A stretch of DNA of 64,000 bases from Microbotryum silenes-acaulis (taxonomy: Eukaryota; Basidiomycota; Microbotryomycetes; Microbotryales; Microbotryaceae): NCBI GenBank assembly GCA_003665825.1, contig QPFY01000004.1, forward strand, positions 1 through 64,000, in the 5' to 3' direction. Position 1 is the first letter of the stretch, and each line of letters starts with the position of its first letter. Both the position numbers and the translations under genes were made by a program. Positions 1 to 13,493 of this stretch are shown here, in pieces. Below the pieces are notes generated by a model. The model had not been told where the DNA came from and did no database searches. It saw only the letters and a list, made by a program, of their open reading frames with translations.

Positions 1-3535
<3,535 letters not shown>

Positions 3536-3540
3536 GCCAG

Positions 3541-3564
3541 CGGTAGGTCGATGGGCTAATAACC
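3541..3564 (-). other. Primer-binding site of copia-A1 (half-tRNA type)
   Basis: On the minus strand the bases directly after the 5' LTR read GGTTATTAGCCCATCGACC. The register matches the copia-type site, which pairs with the anticodon arm of a cleaved tRNA half rather than with the CCA end. The complement contains the 7-nt loop CTAATAA, that is, anticodon AAU (isoleucine). An initiator-Met site would differ at the wobble base. Confidence 0.6.
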
Positions 3565-3959
3565 TATGAGACGATCACCACTACTGTCAGGAGAAGTTGA
3601 GCGTCGAACAGAAGTGATCTATTTCAGCGTACCTATGAGACGATCACCACTACTGTCAGGAGAAGTTGAGCGTCGAACAGAAGTGATGAGAAGGAAGCTA
3701 AGAAACAGAAAGAGGGGCCGCGCTGGGATAGGCCCAGGCGCGTGGCAATGAACGTCCCTAAGTCAGCCGCGGGCGAAATCGCCGGCGGGCTGAGGCAGTC
3801 GTGCGCGTCTAAGTCCCCACCGCAAGGGGGCGGCCTAGCGGGCGCGCGCGCGAATCTGCCGGCGCCGGCGCGCCCAAGTCGCCACCGCAAGGGGGCGGGC
3901 TAGCGCGCGCGGCGCAACGACCGAGGCGCCCCTGTCGAGCTGAGAGTGGACTCTCCACA
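3565..3959 (-). repeat. Copia-A1 5' LTR with duplicated 3' end
   Basis: The LTR reads TGTGGAGAGTCC...CTCATA on the minus strand. It is followed on the right by TTCGC (3960-3964) and the second half of a gypsy pol, at the same site as the solo A LTRs at 15491 and 27417. The last ~54 bp are present twice (starts at 3565 and 3634, period 69 bp), separated by a linker reading GGTACGCTGAAAT in element sense. The U3 part is GC-rich and contains two copies of a motif around CCACCGCAAGGGGGCGG. Confidence 0.9.
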
Positions 3960-6900
3960 TTCGCAACCCGTCGCCCAGGTATGCACGAATGGGATCGAGC
4001 CGTCACCGTAGCACCTATCTTATCCGGTTCTGCCCTTGGCTGCAATCACCCTGGGTTGCTCCCCGACGACGAGATCATTGGTCTCGAGCCGCACAACCCG
4101 ATGCTCGACGTCGTTGACGATCCGGCCCTCGAGGATTTGTCTGAGTCCGAAGCACGAACACGATTGGCTGCCTTACTCGATAAATTTTCTGATGTGTTCG
4201 TAGATTCGCTACCGATGGATCGACTCCCACCGTACCGGCCAGTTAACCACGAGATCCGTTGATCGATCCCACCGAAAAGGTCAAGCCCCGGGTGTACCCC
4301 CTTGCCGACAAATATCGGAGCCAGTGGGCGGAACACTCAGCTAAGTACACTCGTGGTCGATTTTGGGTTTCGGGTCCGATCGATTCTGCGGCTCCGGTCT
4401 TTGCAATTCCGAAGAAGAACTCCCAGACGGCTCGTTTCGTGATCGACCTCCGCGCGCGCAACAGCAACACCGCAAGCGTTTTTCGCCCATCCCGGACATG
4501 ACCAATGTTCGATACGAGGTGGCTCGATCGCGCTATCGGTCCAAATTCGACGTGGCCGCGGCATTTGAGCAGGTTCGGGTCATACCGGAGCACGTCGATC
4601 GCACCGGCTTCGCAACGGTGACAGGCACGTACATGTCGCGGGTCATGCAGTTTGGTGACACCAATGCGCCCAATACCCTTAACCTCTTGACCTCGGCGAT
4701 GTTCCAACCGTGTCTCTCGTTCGCCAAGATCTTTTTCGACGATGTTCACGTCCATTCCGATACCCGTCGCGCGCACTTGAGACACATCGAGATCCTGCTG
4801 ATGACCTTGAGACACTACCGGTTCTACTTAGGATCCAAGAAATCCGAGTGGTTCTCAAAGTCGTTGGATTCCTTGGGCACCATCATCTCCGACGACGGCA
4901 TCGAAGTCGACCCCGCCAAGTGGGCGCGTATCCGTCAGTGGCCGATCCCTTGCAACAAGTGCGACATCCAGCGTTTCCTCGGCACCGTCAATTGGATGCG
5001 AGATCACCTATCGCACCTCTCGACGATCTTGGAGCCAATCACCGCGTTGTTGGCGCAATCGACGTCGTGGCGTTGGAACGAGCGAGAACAGCAGGCTTTC
5101 GATACCGTCAAGTCCCTGGTGCCGCCACCCTACGACCGATCGATGGCGCCAAGGTCACCTCAGGCGAGCACAAGATGTACCTGTTCACGGATGCCAGTCG
5201 GGTTGGCATTGGCGCTTGTCTGGCGTCCGGTCCCACCCGTTCGCAGGCCGTTCCTACGCGATTCTTTTCCGCTAAGTTCAACGGCGCTCAGCTCAACTAT
5301 CATGTCACTGATAAAGAGTTCTTGGCTGTCGTCTCGGCGTGTCGGGCGTTCGAGCAGCACTTGATCGGTTATCCCTTTGTCATCGTCACCGACCATCAGG
5401 CCCTTCGCACGATAAAAACCCAAAAACTGCGCCAGACGCCTCGGCACATCCGCATGTGTCTCGAACTCAGCCGTTTCGACTTCGAATTCGAATTCATCGC
5501 GGGCAAAAACAATTCCTTAGCCGATTCGTTGTCGCGTCTGTGGGAGGTCAAGGAGGGTTCACACGAGGATCAGGTCAAGGAGAATGAGTTGGAGGACATG
5601 TTCTTTGATGGAGAACGCCACGAATTCACTACACCCGGTGAGAGCCTCCCCGAGGAACGTCCTCCCACCTCACCATCTCCCGATCGGTTGCCTCCTGTTG
5701 ATTTTGCCCTCGGGCCCCAAGGCCAGGATGGTGAGGCAGGTTCTCCCGGATACTACGCGTTCAAGGAGGAATCGCAAGACGAGGACGTGAATGGACAGGA
5801 ATTAGGGAATTTGTTCTTGAAGGAAGAATGCCACGAGTTCACTACGCCCGGTGAGAGCCTCCTCGAGGAACGTCCTTACACCTCACCTTCGCACGATCGG
5901 TTGCCGGCTGTTGATTGTGCCTTCGGGCCCTGGGGACACGGTTACAATGCAGGCTCTCCCGGTTCCCATCACCTCGCCGAGAACATAATGGACGCTGTCG
6001 ACTTGTCTACCGGCCCCCTCTCCCCTCCATCGCTGTCAATCGAGTTCACGCTATCGCTGCGGCCCCCGCCAACGACCCGCCCATTCCGGTCGATGCCGAC
6101 GCCCGACGAACTCGATTTGTTGGGAGTCGCCACCGATGAGGTCAATGAAGCCCCTGTAGTCCATCGGCCGCCTGATCCACTGCCCCAACCCTTCCTCGAC
6201 ACCATCATCCGAGCATACGCCAACGATTCGCAAGCCCAGGTCATCATTACCGACCCGATATCATGGCCTATGTTTCGGGTGACCGAGGAAGGGAGGATCT
6301 TGCGTGTACATCCAGATGAGTCTCTTTCCCTGTTTGTGCCTCGTGGTCTTGCTACCGGCGTCGTCAACTCCGACAAGGTCCCTTCGCTGCGCGAGCTTGT
6401 GCTTTCGGAGATTCATCAGAGCGTCGGGCACGCTGGACATCGCATCACCTTGGCCGCCATACGTCCTTTGTACTGGTGGTCGTCCATGTCTGCCGATTGC
6501 GCCGAGTTCTGCCGTTCATGCGAAGACTGTGCCCGAGGCAAGGCATCCACTCAAGTCCCCTATGGCCGACTGCATCCGATGCCGATCCCTTCGGGTCCTT
6601 GGGAACAAGTGGCGATCGACTTCATGACAGGACTGCCTCCGGTCGAGTGCGAAGGAATGATGGTCGCTCAAATCATGGTGGTCACTGACACTTGGGGAAA
6701 AATGGTCCACCTAATTCCCCTCCCAGCCGACGCCGACTCTGAGCTCGTTGCCGACAAGTACTACGCCACTATCTTTCGACTGCATGGGACGCCTTCCGCC
6801 ATCGTTTCCGACCGCGATCCCAAGTTCACCTCGCAGTTTTGGCGGGCATTGCAGGCAAAGGTTGGCGCCGTCTTGCGAATGTCAACCGCGGCACACCCTG

Positions 6901-7724
6901 AGACGGACGGATTGAGCGAGAACCGAATCAAGATGGTCACCCAAACCCTGCGCATCATGGTGTCGTCAAATCACGAGGCTTGGGCATCTCGTCTAGTTGA
7001 AGCTGAGTTCGCTCTTAACTCTTCTGTTGCTGTGTCCACGTCTCTGTCGGCTTTTGAGGCGACCTACGGCTACCTTCCTCGACAATGGCCCACCGATTCC
7101 TGGCCTGTTTCGGATGTCCCTCGTGCGGAAGCGTTTGCTCGGATCCGACAATTACGGAACCTCGATGTGACGGATGCGATCATTGGAGCACGCCTCGACC
7201 AGTCATATCAGGCCAACAAGCGTCGACGCCCGGATGACCCCGCCTTTCGGACCGGCAGTTACGTCTACCTTTCGACAAAGAATCTGGCAGTTCCTGAAGG
7301 GATGAAGTCGAAGTTGTTGCCGCGCTACATCGGCCCTTTCTGTATTCGAGCGGCAATTCCGGCAACATCCAGCTACGACCTCGAGCTCCCTCCAGCGATG
7401 TCGCGAGTGCACAATCGCTTCCATGCTCGACTCCTTCGGCCTTACATTGAGAATGATGCTGAAAGGTTCCCTGGGCGTGACCCCGCAGTTCTTTTTGTCG
7501 AAGATGTAGCCGACGCGGCCGACAACTCTGCGATTCCGGAACGGATTGTTCGCGATCGGCGGAACGCTCGGGGCGCTCGTTCGTTCTTGGTTCGATGGGT
7601 AGGCCGTAACGACACCGACGATACTTGGATGTCGGAGCAGTCCCTTCGCCTGGACCATCCGTCCGTCCTCGACGCCTACTTTGCGCGCCTCGATCGCTCG
7701 AACCGCCGCCTCGTCGCACGGTAG
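3960..7724 (+). pseudogene. Gypsy-1 chromovirus pol (RT, RNase H, integrase, chromodomain), array unit 1, frameshifted
   Basis: Ty3/gypsy pol lacking its gag-protease half, which is separated by the A LTR insertion. RT (KFDVAAAF, IFFDDVHVHS), RNase H (FTDASRVGIGA, ADSLSR), a long acidic spacer, an HHCC zinc finger, a DD35E integrase and a C-terminal chromodomain can all be read, but the frame is broken. Compared with unit 3, one base is missing at about 4257, 4471, 5124 and 6028, and one C is added at about 6104. From there to the stop at 7724 the frame is open. All five changes are homopolymer length changes with no accompanying substitutions, so they may be consensus errors rather than mutations. 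Confidence 0.9.
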
Positions 7725-7745
7725 ACTTCCTTCTGGGGGGGACAG

Positions 7746-7905
7746 TGTCAGGATGACAGCAATACTCGAAGGAAGCCCCCAAGGCTATATGCGGGTAGAG
7801 TTGACTTGACCGGATGCTTGCCTTGTTTCAAGCATCGTCGGCGTGATGGCGTAGGCGTGAGGCGCGTGGGCGCGCACTCGGTGGTCGAGGGTTCGATGCG
7901 CCCAG
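7746..7905 (+). repeat. Gypsy-1 3' LTR, truncated
   Basis: After the pol stop comes a G-rich polypurine tract (about 7731-7740) and then TGTCAGGATGACAGC, the LTR start. The LTR is cut after 160 bp by the B LTR at 7906. It contains a match to a Pol III A box (TGGCGTAGGCG, about 7847) and B box (GGTTCGATGCG, about 7890). Confidence 0.85.
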
Positions 7906-8234
7906 TGTGAGGAATCCACTCTCCACTCGGGTCAGGACTTAGGCGCGCGGAGCGAGCCGGGCGCATCGGCCCAGGGCTTAGGCGCGCGGAGCGAGCCGGG
8001 CGCATCGGCCCAGGACTTAGGCGCGCGCAGCGAGCCTGGCACATTGGCTCAGCCCCGAGGCTCGCTGGCTGAGGACTTGGAGCGCGCGGCTCCCTTACTG
8101 TTAGATTCCTATTCATCACTCTTGGCTATAACTACATCGCTGACGTAGTAGAGTTGATCGAATAGGTATGTTGAAATGAGATTGATCACTCTTGGCTATA
8201 ACTACATCGCTGACGTAGTAGAGTTGATCGAATA
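7906..8234 (+). repeat. Copia-B LTR (plus orientation) with duplicated 3' end
   Basis: Starts TGTGAGGAATCCACTC and ends GATCGAATA. The last ~50 bp occur twice, ending at 8164 and 8234, joined by a linker beginning GGTATGTTGAAATG. U3 carries tandem ~38-bp repeats around GGCGCGCGGAGCGAGCC. It abuts, in opposite orientation, the RT region of the copia-B at 8235, so it is a separate LTR inserted into that element or fused to it. Confidence 0.85.
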
Positions 8235-11200
8235 GAGGGAGCCAATGGCTTGTAGGTACCACGATCGAATGCGCTCCGTTCCCTGACCCGGAACTGCCGT
8301 GAGCGAGAGGCCGGGCGTCATTGGCACCGTAGCGCCGCGTGTCGTGGTGTCGAAGTGAAACCGGGCGAGCACGTCCATGATGTAGCGTTCCTGGGATAGG
8401 GCAATGGAGCCGTCGTCCAGGCGGCGGATTTGGATGCCGAGGATGTATTCCGCGGGGCCGAGTCGTTTGACGCCGTATCGCTGTTCGAGGCCGGAGATGA
8501 CGCGTTCGATCTCGTCGAGGCCGGGGCTGACAATGAGGAGATCGTCGACATACAAGGCGATATAATGGGGCCGTTGCTGATCATCAATGTGAGAGTAAAT
8601 GCAGTGATCAGTGCCCGTTGCCTTGTACCCGAGACTCCTGAGTGATGTGTCAATGTGGCGATTCCAGATGCGACCGGCCTGCTTGAGACCGTAGATTGAG
8701 CGCCGCAGGCGGAGAATCTTATCGCTCGGGAAGTCGAAACCTCGTGGCGTCGTCATCCAGATATCGTGATCGAGCTCGCCGTGGAGGTAAGCCTTGTCGA
8801 TGTCGGCCTGATGAACGTGGTAACCGTTGGCAGCGGCGAGGGCAAGGAGGCAGCGAATGGAGGAGAAACGGGCGACGGGTGCGAAAGTCTCCGAGAAATC
8901 GATGCCGTCGCGTTGGCGGTTACCTTGCGCTACAAGGCGTGCCTTGTGCCCCGTGACTTCGCCACGTGCGTCGCGTTTGGTCTTCCAGACGAACTTGGAG
9001 GTGACGATAGTGGCGCCCGGCGGTACGGAGGATCGAGGCTCGATGGTGAACACCTTGAAGTCGTCGCGCATGGCGGTGAACTCGGCGGCGGCAGCCTGAG
9101 CCCAGATGTCGTGCTCGTCGCTGGACATTGCTTCGCGCCAGGTCTGAGGATCGCTAGTAATCAACTTGACGGGCTCGATGGCGTCGAGGGTGGGGTCGTC
9201 GTCGTCTGTGGCGATGAAGGCGCGGTGGTGGCGAGAGAGGAAATCGATCTCATCAGGGGAGTCGTCATCGGAGGGCTGTTCAGCGGGGGCAATGGCGGGT
9301 GCGGGCGTCACCAGGGTGTCGTCGTCGGATCGATGTACGTCCATCAGGTTGAGGCGAACCGCGGTGTTGGAGTTGAGGAGGTCAAGCGGGTCGTCCGAGT
9401 CATCGAGGGACGGTCCTCCGGCCGAGGACGTGGCGGGCGACGAAAGCGGGACAAGCGACGGGGACGGCGAGGGGCTGATATCTGTAGAATTAAGTAAGGA
9501 TCCGCCAGTGTACCCTGGGGCCACGTCAACGGCGCTCATGGCAGAATCATCAAGAGAGGATGAGACGTCCATGTGCGCCGACCTTACTAGTGGGGTCCTC
9601 GTCTTGACGGCGGGGGCGGGCGTGTCGGCGGGAATGACGAACTGGCGTTCGGTGTTGTCCGCATCGACGGGCGTGTTGATTGGGAGGCCGGGGAAGTCGT
9701 CGTCGAGGAAGGTGGCATTTCGGCCAATCACAACCTTGTTGGTAGAATGGTCGAAGAAACGGAAAGCCTTGGAGACGAGGTCGTAACCGGTGAAGATCAC
9801 GCGCGCGGCCTTGGGGTCGAGCTTGCTGCGAAGGTCCGGCGCGACCGTGAGCCAGGCCGCGCAGCCGAACGGGTGGAGGGCGGTGGTGGTGGTGCGTTGG
9901 CCGTTCCAAACGGATTCTGGAGTCTGTTTGGCCAAAGCTGAGTGTGAGCACCTGTTTTTGCAATAAACGAAGTACGCAGCCGCTTCATCCCAAAAGGTGG
10001 CCGGCAGATGGGAGTCAGCAAGGAGGGCGAGGATGCCCTCGACAATGGAGAGATTGACACGTTCGGCACGACCGTTTTGCTGAGGTGTGTAGGGAATAGA
10101 GTATTGACGACGAATGCCCCTGGACTTGCAGAACTCCGTGAATGCGTTCGATCGGTACTCCCCGCCGTTGTCGGTGCGAAGGGTTTTTAAACGCGCGTTC
10201 GTCTCTAACTCCACTTCGGCGAGCCAAGTCTGGAAGGTCGGGAAGACGTCGCTTTTGTGATCGATCGCGTATGCCCAGAGTTTGCGAGAGTGGTCGTCAA
10301 GAAATGTGACAAGGTAGCGCTTCCCGGTCAAGGACGGAGTGGGGAACGAAAGGACATCGCTGTGCACGAGGCCAAGTCTCTCGGGGGAATGCGACTCAGA
10401 GTCGGGAAAAGGAAGACGGTGGCCTTTGGAACCAAGGCAAGCATTGCAAACAAACTCCTCTACGTCTTTGTCACTGTACCCGGCCCCAAACCCGTCCAGC
10501 AAACCTGCGGCGATCATCTTCTGTATAGAGGATGGGGCAAGATGGCCGAGGCAGCGGTGAAGGGTAAGCAGGGGCACGGTAGACTCAGAACGCGAGAGAA
10601 GGGCAAGCTGCTGACACTTGGTGTGATCCGCGTCCAAAAGGTAGAGACCGTCGTTAACCCTGGTACCGTGAGCAATGGCCTGGCCGTCCTTGGCGATGTC
10701 GATGCCGTCGCTGGTGAAGGCGAGTCGAACGCGGTCGGTGTCGCAGAGGCGAGAGACAGAAAGGAGGTTGACGTGGAGGCCCGGCGTGTGCAGAACGCCA
10801 CGCAGCGTGATCGGATGTCCGGTCTTGGCAACGAACGCTACGTCCCCCATGCCGATGGCCGTGATACCGCAGGCAATGCCGCCGATCTTGGTGTGCGCCG
10901 TCTGGCAATAAGCCGTGAATAGAGAACGATTGGCGACCATGTGTGCCGTGGCGCCCGAGTCGACTACAAAGGCGTCAGTTGGGAGTTGCCGGCGAGCGAA
11001 CAGGCAGGAGGCGAAATAGCCGACGTTAGGCTGTTGAGCGGCGGGGAGAGACATGTCGTCCTGGTTGTCGTCGCCGGTGTGTTTCTGTTCGCCCCGGTGC
11101 TTGCAGTCGAGGGCCCAGTGACCTTTCTTGTGGCAGCGGCGGCAGGGGCCGGCGGGCGGGTGTGTCGCCCGTGAGGTGCAGTCGCGCAGACGGTGGCCGG

Positions 11201-12011
11201 GGGCGCGGCAGGCGGGACAAGGGGAGGCGGTGGCGAGCATGGCCGAGTGCGATGACGAGAGTCCCGCCGAGCGAAGCTGGATGCGAATGCGGTCCGTCAG
11301 CGTCGTGAGTTCCGGGAGGTCGCGTTGGTTGCGCTGCTCGTCCGTGAACGTGAGTCGGAAGCTGTCAAGGCAGGGTGGGACCATGGCGAGCACGTCGTTG
11401 AGCGAGGTTTTGGCGTCGCGGATTTCCTGCGCGATCGACATGTATTCACGGAGCCACGTGTCGTACGCCTCGACGGAGGCAGGCATCTTCCTGAAGTCCC
11501 AAAGGCGGGCGAACAACTCGAGGGTGCGAGTGGCGTCGTCCGGTGCGAAACGAGCCTTGAGTGCGGCGAAGATGCGTGGTGCCGACAGGTCGTCGCTGGG
11601 GATGGTGTCGAGGGTGGCTGAGACGTCGGCTGAGTCGATCGAGCCAACGATGATTTCACGCGCGGCGTCGTCACGGGCGGCAAGCTGGTCGGCCGTCCAC
11701 GTCGGGGGAATGACACCGTCAAGAACGTAACCACGGACTTGATTTGGAAGCGCGAGACAGAGTTGACGTAACCAGTTCGTAAACAACTTAGGCCCGTCAA
11801 GGCGAGCGTGCTTGGGGAACACGACTTTTGATGCGGTGGCGGTGTTTGCCTGCGTGGCAGTGACGGGCGGGGTGGCGGCGGCGGCGGCAGGGGGCTGTGA
11901 GGCCTGTAGAGCGGCAAGCTGTGCCTGTAGCGTGGCGATTTGCACGCTGATCGAAGGGTCAGGGGAGCTGATGTCCCTGGGGGGCGAAGGCGGGGCGGGG
12001 GAGCTGTCCAT
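8202..12011 (-). CDS. Copia-B gag-pol polyprotein, RNase H removed (array unit 1)
   Basis: Single open frame from ATG at 12011 (upstream codons are leader and not needed). Domains: gag with an Ala-rich N-terminus, knuckles CX2CX4HX4C at about residues 265-278 and 290-303, protease DSGA at about 351, HHCC plus DDE integrase ([17 protein letters not shown]), a Ser/Asp-rich linker, then RT with LARLVAQG-type fingers, [11 protein letters not shown] and the catalytic YVDDLL. The frame runs past QAIGSL into the B LTR at 8234 and ends after about nine LTR-encoded residues, so RNase H and the normal 3' end are lost. Gag, protease and integrase could be made, but the element cannot complete reverse transcription alone. 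The copy lacks a 15-bp gag segment present in other B copies (near 11390). Confidence 0.93.
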   Translation of the reverse strand: MDSSPAPPSPPRDISSPDPSISVQIATLQAQLAALQASQPPAAAAATPPVTATQANTATASKVVFPKHARLDGPKLFTNWLRQLCLALPNQVRGYVLDGVIPPTWTADQLAARDDAAREIIVGSIDSADVSATLDTIPSDDLSAPRIFAALKARFAPDDATRTLELFARLWDFRKMPASVEAYDTWLREYMSIAQEIRDAKTSLNDVLAMVPPCLDSFRLTFTDEQRNQRDLPELTTLTDRIRIQLRSAGLSSSHSAMLATASPCPACRAPGHRLRDCTSRATHPPAGPCRRCHKKGHWALDCKHRGEQKHTGDDNQDDMSLPAAQQPNVGYFASCLFARRQLPTDAFVVDSGATAHMVANRSLFTAYCQTAHTKIGGIACGITAIGMGDVAFVAKTGHPITLRGVLHTPGLHVNLLSVSRLCDTDRVRLAFTSDGIDIAKDGQAIAHGTRVNDGLYLLDADHTKCQQLALLSRSESTVPLLTLHRCLGHLAPSSIQKMIAAGLLDGFGAGYSDKDVEEFVCNACLGSKGHRLPFPDSESHSPERLGLVHSDVLSFPTPSLTGKRYLVTFLDDHSRKLWAYAIDHKSDVFPTFQTWLAEVELETNARLKTLRTDNGGEYRSNAFTEFCKSRGIRRQYSIPYTPQQNGRAERVNLSIVEGILALLADSHLPATFWDEAAAYFVYCKNRCSHSALAKQTPESVWNGQRTTTTALHPFGCAAWLTVAPDLRSKLDPKAARVIFTGYDLVSKAFRFFDHSTNKVVIGRNATFLDDDFPGLPINTPVDADNTERQFVIPADTPAPAVKTRTPLVRSAHMDVSSSLDDSAMSAVDVAPGYTGGSLLNSTDISPSPSPSLVPLSSPATSSAGGPSLDDSDDPLDLLNSNTAVRLNLMDVHRSDDDTLVTPAPAIAPAEQPSDDDSPDEIDFLSRHHRAFIATDDDDPTLDAIEPVKLITSDPQTWREAMSSDEHDIWAQAAAAEFTAMRDDFKVFTIEPRSSVPPGATIVTSKFVWKTKRDARGEVTGHKARLVAQGNRQRDGIDFSETFAPVARFSSIRCLLALAAANGYHVHQADIDKAYLHGELDHDIWMTTPRGFDFPSDKILRLRRSIYGLKQAGRIWNRHIDTSLRSLGYKATGTDHCIYSHIDDQQRPHYIALYVDDLLIVSPGLDEIERVISGLEQRYGVKRLGPAEYILGIQIRRLDDGSIALSQERYIMDVLARFHFDTTTRGATVPMTPGLSLTAVPGQGTERIRSWYLQAIGSLYSINSTTSAM

Positions 12012-12075
12012 GCTGCGATGGTGCGATGGGCTGGGCGGCTCGAGTGGCTGGGCTCGAGGGAAAAATTGCAAGCGG

Positions 12076-12104
12076 CGGGGCTGGTGGCTCGTGGGCTTAT
12101 AACC
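12076..12104 (-). other. Primer-binding site of copia-B, unit 1
   Basis: Minus-strand sequence next to the 5' LTR is GGTTATAAGCCCACGAG. Its complement has the loop CTTATAA (anticodon UAU, isoleucine) in the register used by copia-type half-tRNA priming. Identical in other B copies (35958-35974, 39330-39346, 62900-62916). Confidence 0.6.
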
Positions 12105-12335
12105 TATTCGATCAACTCTACTACGTCAGCAATGTAGTTATAGCCAAGAGTGATGAATCGTCATTTCAACATACCTATTCGATCAACTCTACTACGTCAG
12201 CAATGTAGTTATAGCCAAGAGTGATGAATAGGAATCTAACAGTAAGGGATCCGCGCGCCCCAAGTCCTGGGCCGACGCGCCCGGCTCGCTCCGCGCGCCT
12301 AAGTCCTGACCCGAGCGGAGAGTGGATTCCTCACA
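12105..12335 (-). repeat. Copia-B 5' LTR with duplicated 3' end (unit 1)
   Basis: On the plus strand the LTR runs from TATTCGATC (12105) to CCTCACA (12335). The terminal block is repeated at 12105 and 12176 (period 71 bp) with a linker that reads, in element sense, GTATGTTGAAATGACG. It is joined directly to a fragment of gypsy LTR; no 5-bp target duplication matches its two sides. Confidence 0.85.
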
Positions 12336-12372
12336 TTGGGGGCTTCCTTCGAGTATTGCTGTCATCCTGACA
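12336..12372 (-). repeat. 37-bp tip of gypsy LTR
   Basis: Exact inverted copy of the first 37 bp of the gypsy LTR seen at 7746. It sits between the B LTR and a copia-A LTR that begins internally, so a gypsy element had inserted in the A LTR and was later cut down. Confidence 0.8.
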
Positions 12373-12654
12373 CCCGCGCTGGGATAGGCCCAGGCGCGGG
12401 TGAAATCGCTGGCGCGCTAAGGCAGTCGCGCGCGTCTAAGTCCCCTCCGCAAGGGGGCGGGCTAGCGGGCGCGCGCAACGACCGAGGCGCCCCTGTCGAG
12501 CTGAGAGTGGACTCTTCACACCCCCCCCACGCGAATGCGAGGCAGACCCAAGCCGCGGGTGTCGAGTGCGAAGGCCGAGGGCGTGGCAGTGCGTCGAGAA
12601 CACCTTAGGGCCGAGAGCCTTGGTGAAGATGTCGGCCACCATGTCGCTAGTTCC
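12373..12654 (-). pseudogene. Copia-A 3' end: LTR part and C-terminus of RNase H (unit 1)
   Basis: 12373-12520 is the A LTR without its last third; 12521-12529 is the C-run that forms the polypurine tract on the minus strand; 12530-12654 encodes the end of RNase H ([12 protein letters not shown]). It is cut off at 12655 by a D LTR. A decayed remnant only. Confidence 0.8.
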
Positions 12655-13493
12655 TGTTAAAAGTAGGCTGCAGGACCTTGGGAGGTTGGTGTAGCGACCG
12701 CTAGGGCTACTGTAGGAGCGTCGACGTGGCAGGGTTGCGACGGACGGTCCGGGCGGAGAGGTCGTGCGGCGGCACAGGCGCGGTCTGACGAGACGAACGC
12801 GGTGCGGCTGGACGATCTGTTCTCTACCGAAGATTAGCGGTCTAGCTAATGTTGGGAAGCGGTAGAGAAGAGGAAGAGAGGCGCGAGGGCGCGCAAGTCG
12901 GGTGAGGTTCCAGCAAAGGGCCGCGCTAAGACAAACTGGGCTAACACAATGCGAAGCTTCAAGACCGAACTCCAAGTGGACCATCGAGGCTCTGAGGGAT
13001 GCCGTGTTGGACGACGGACACGAGGGGAAACTTATCTACACGATCCAGAGTTGTTGAGTGAGGCGATCCGTGACGACAGGCTTCAGGTTGCGAACCGCGG
13101 GCATCATGAGTGGGCGATGTTCTGCATGGCCGATGGGTCATGAGGTCGGCGGTGGCAAACTGGCTGTGGCGAGGCGGAGGCGTTGGCTCGGCTAGGCTGG
13201 AGAGTGCGGACTGACTAAGTCCCGGCGTGGAGGCGGCGGCGCGCGAGCGTGAGTTGAGCAGGCTGGCGCGGAGGCGGAGACAAGGGGGCGGCTTGGCTGC
13301 GAAGGCGAAGGCGCCGAGGCGAAAGACTGGGGGGGCGGCTTGGCAGCGAGGGCGAAGGCGCCGAGGCGAAGGCGCGCGGCGGCGAAAAAGGTGCCGAGGC
13401 GAAAGGCGCTCGAGGCAAGAAAATGGGCGGGCCGGGTAAGTTGCGGCGCAAGGTTGAAGTGTTCGAAGGATTGTAGTAGAATGAAATTCAACA
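12655..13493 (-). repeat. D-family LTR joining copia-A to gypsy (unit 1)
   Basis: Minus-strand start TGTTGAATTTCATTC at 13493, homologous over its length to the TSD-flanked solo LTR at 37751-38723. Contains GCGAAGGCGCCGAGG-type repeats around 13280-13400. Left neighbour is copia-A RNase H (GTTCC), right neighbour is gypsy leader (CACCT): different flanks, so no target duplication. Confidence 0.8.

Noticed and set aside
3565..3690. CRISPR array from the short direct repeats
   Set aside because: Only two repeats, each of LTR origin, with one conserved linker; the context is a eukaryotic retroelement.
4710..5130. N-terminal part of a 1,004-codon frame in unit 1 as a novel domain
   Set aside because: It is the RT sequence read out of frame until the shift near 5124 restores the pol frame.
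7846..7905. A functional tRNA gene in the gypsy LTR
   Set aside because: A and B boxes fit, but the acceptor and T stems do not pair properly and no sensible anticodon loop forms; kept only as a tRNA-like motif.
8766..9497. 243-codon plus-strand frame recurring at 20692, 32621 and (shortened) 59656
   Set aside because: Antisense shadow of the copia-B linker and RT; it recurs only because the element does.
13227..13439. Arg/Gly-rich frames in the D LTR (also at 25149 and 37952)
   Set aside because: Simple-repeat LTR sequence is open in several frames at once; no start context or domain.
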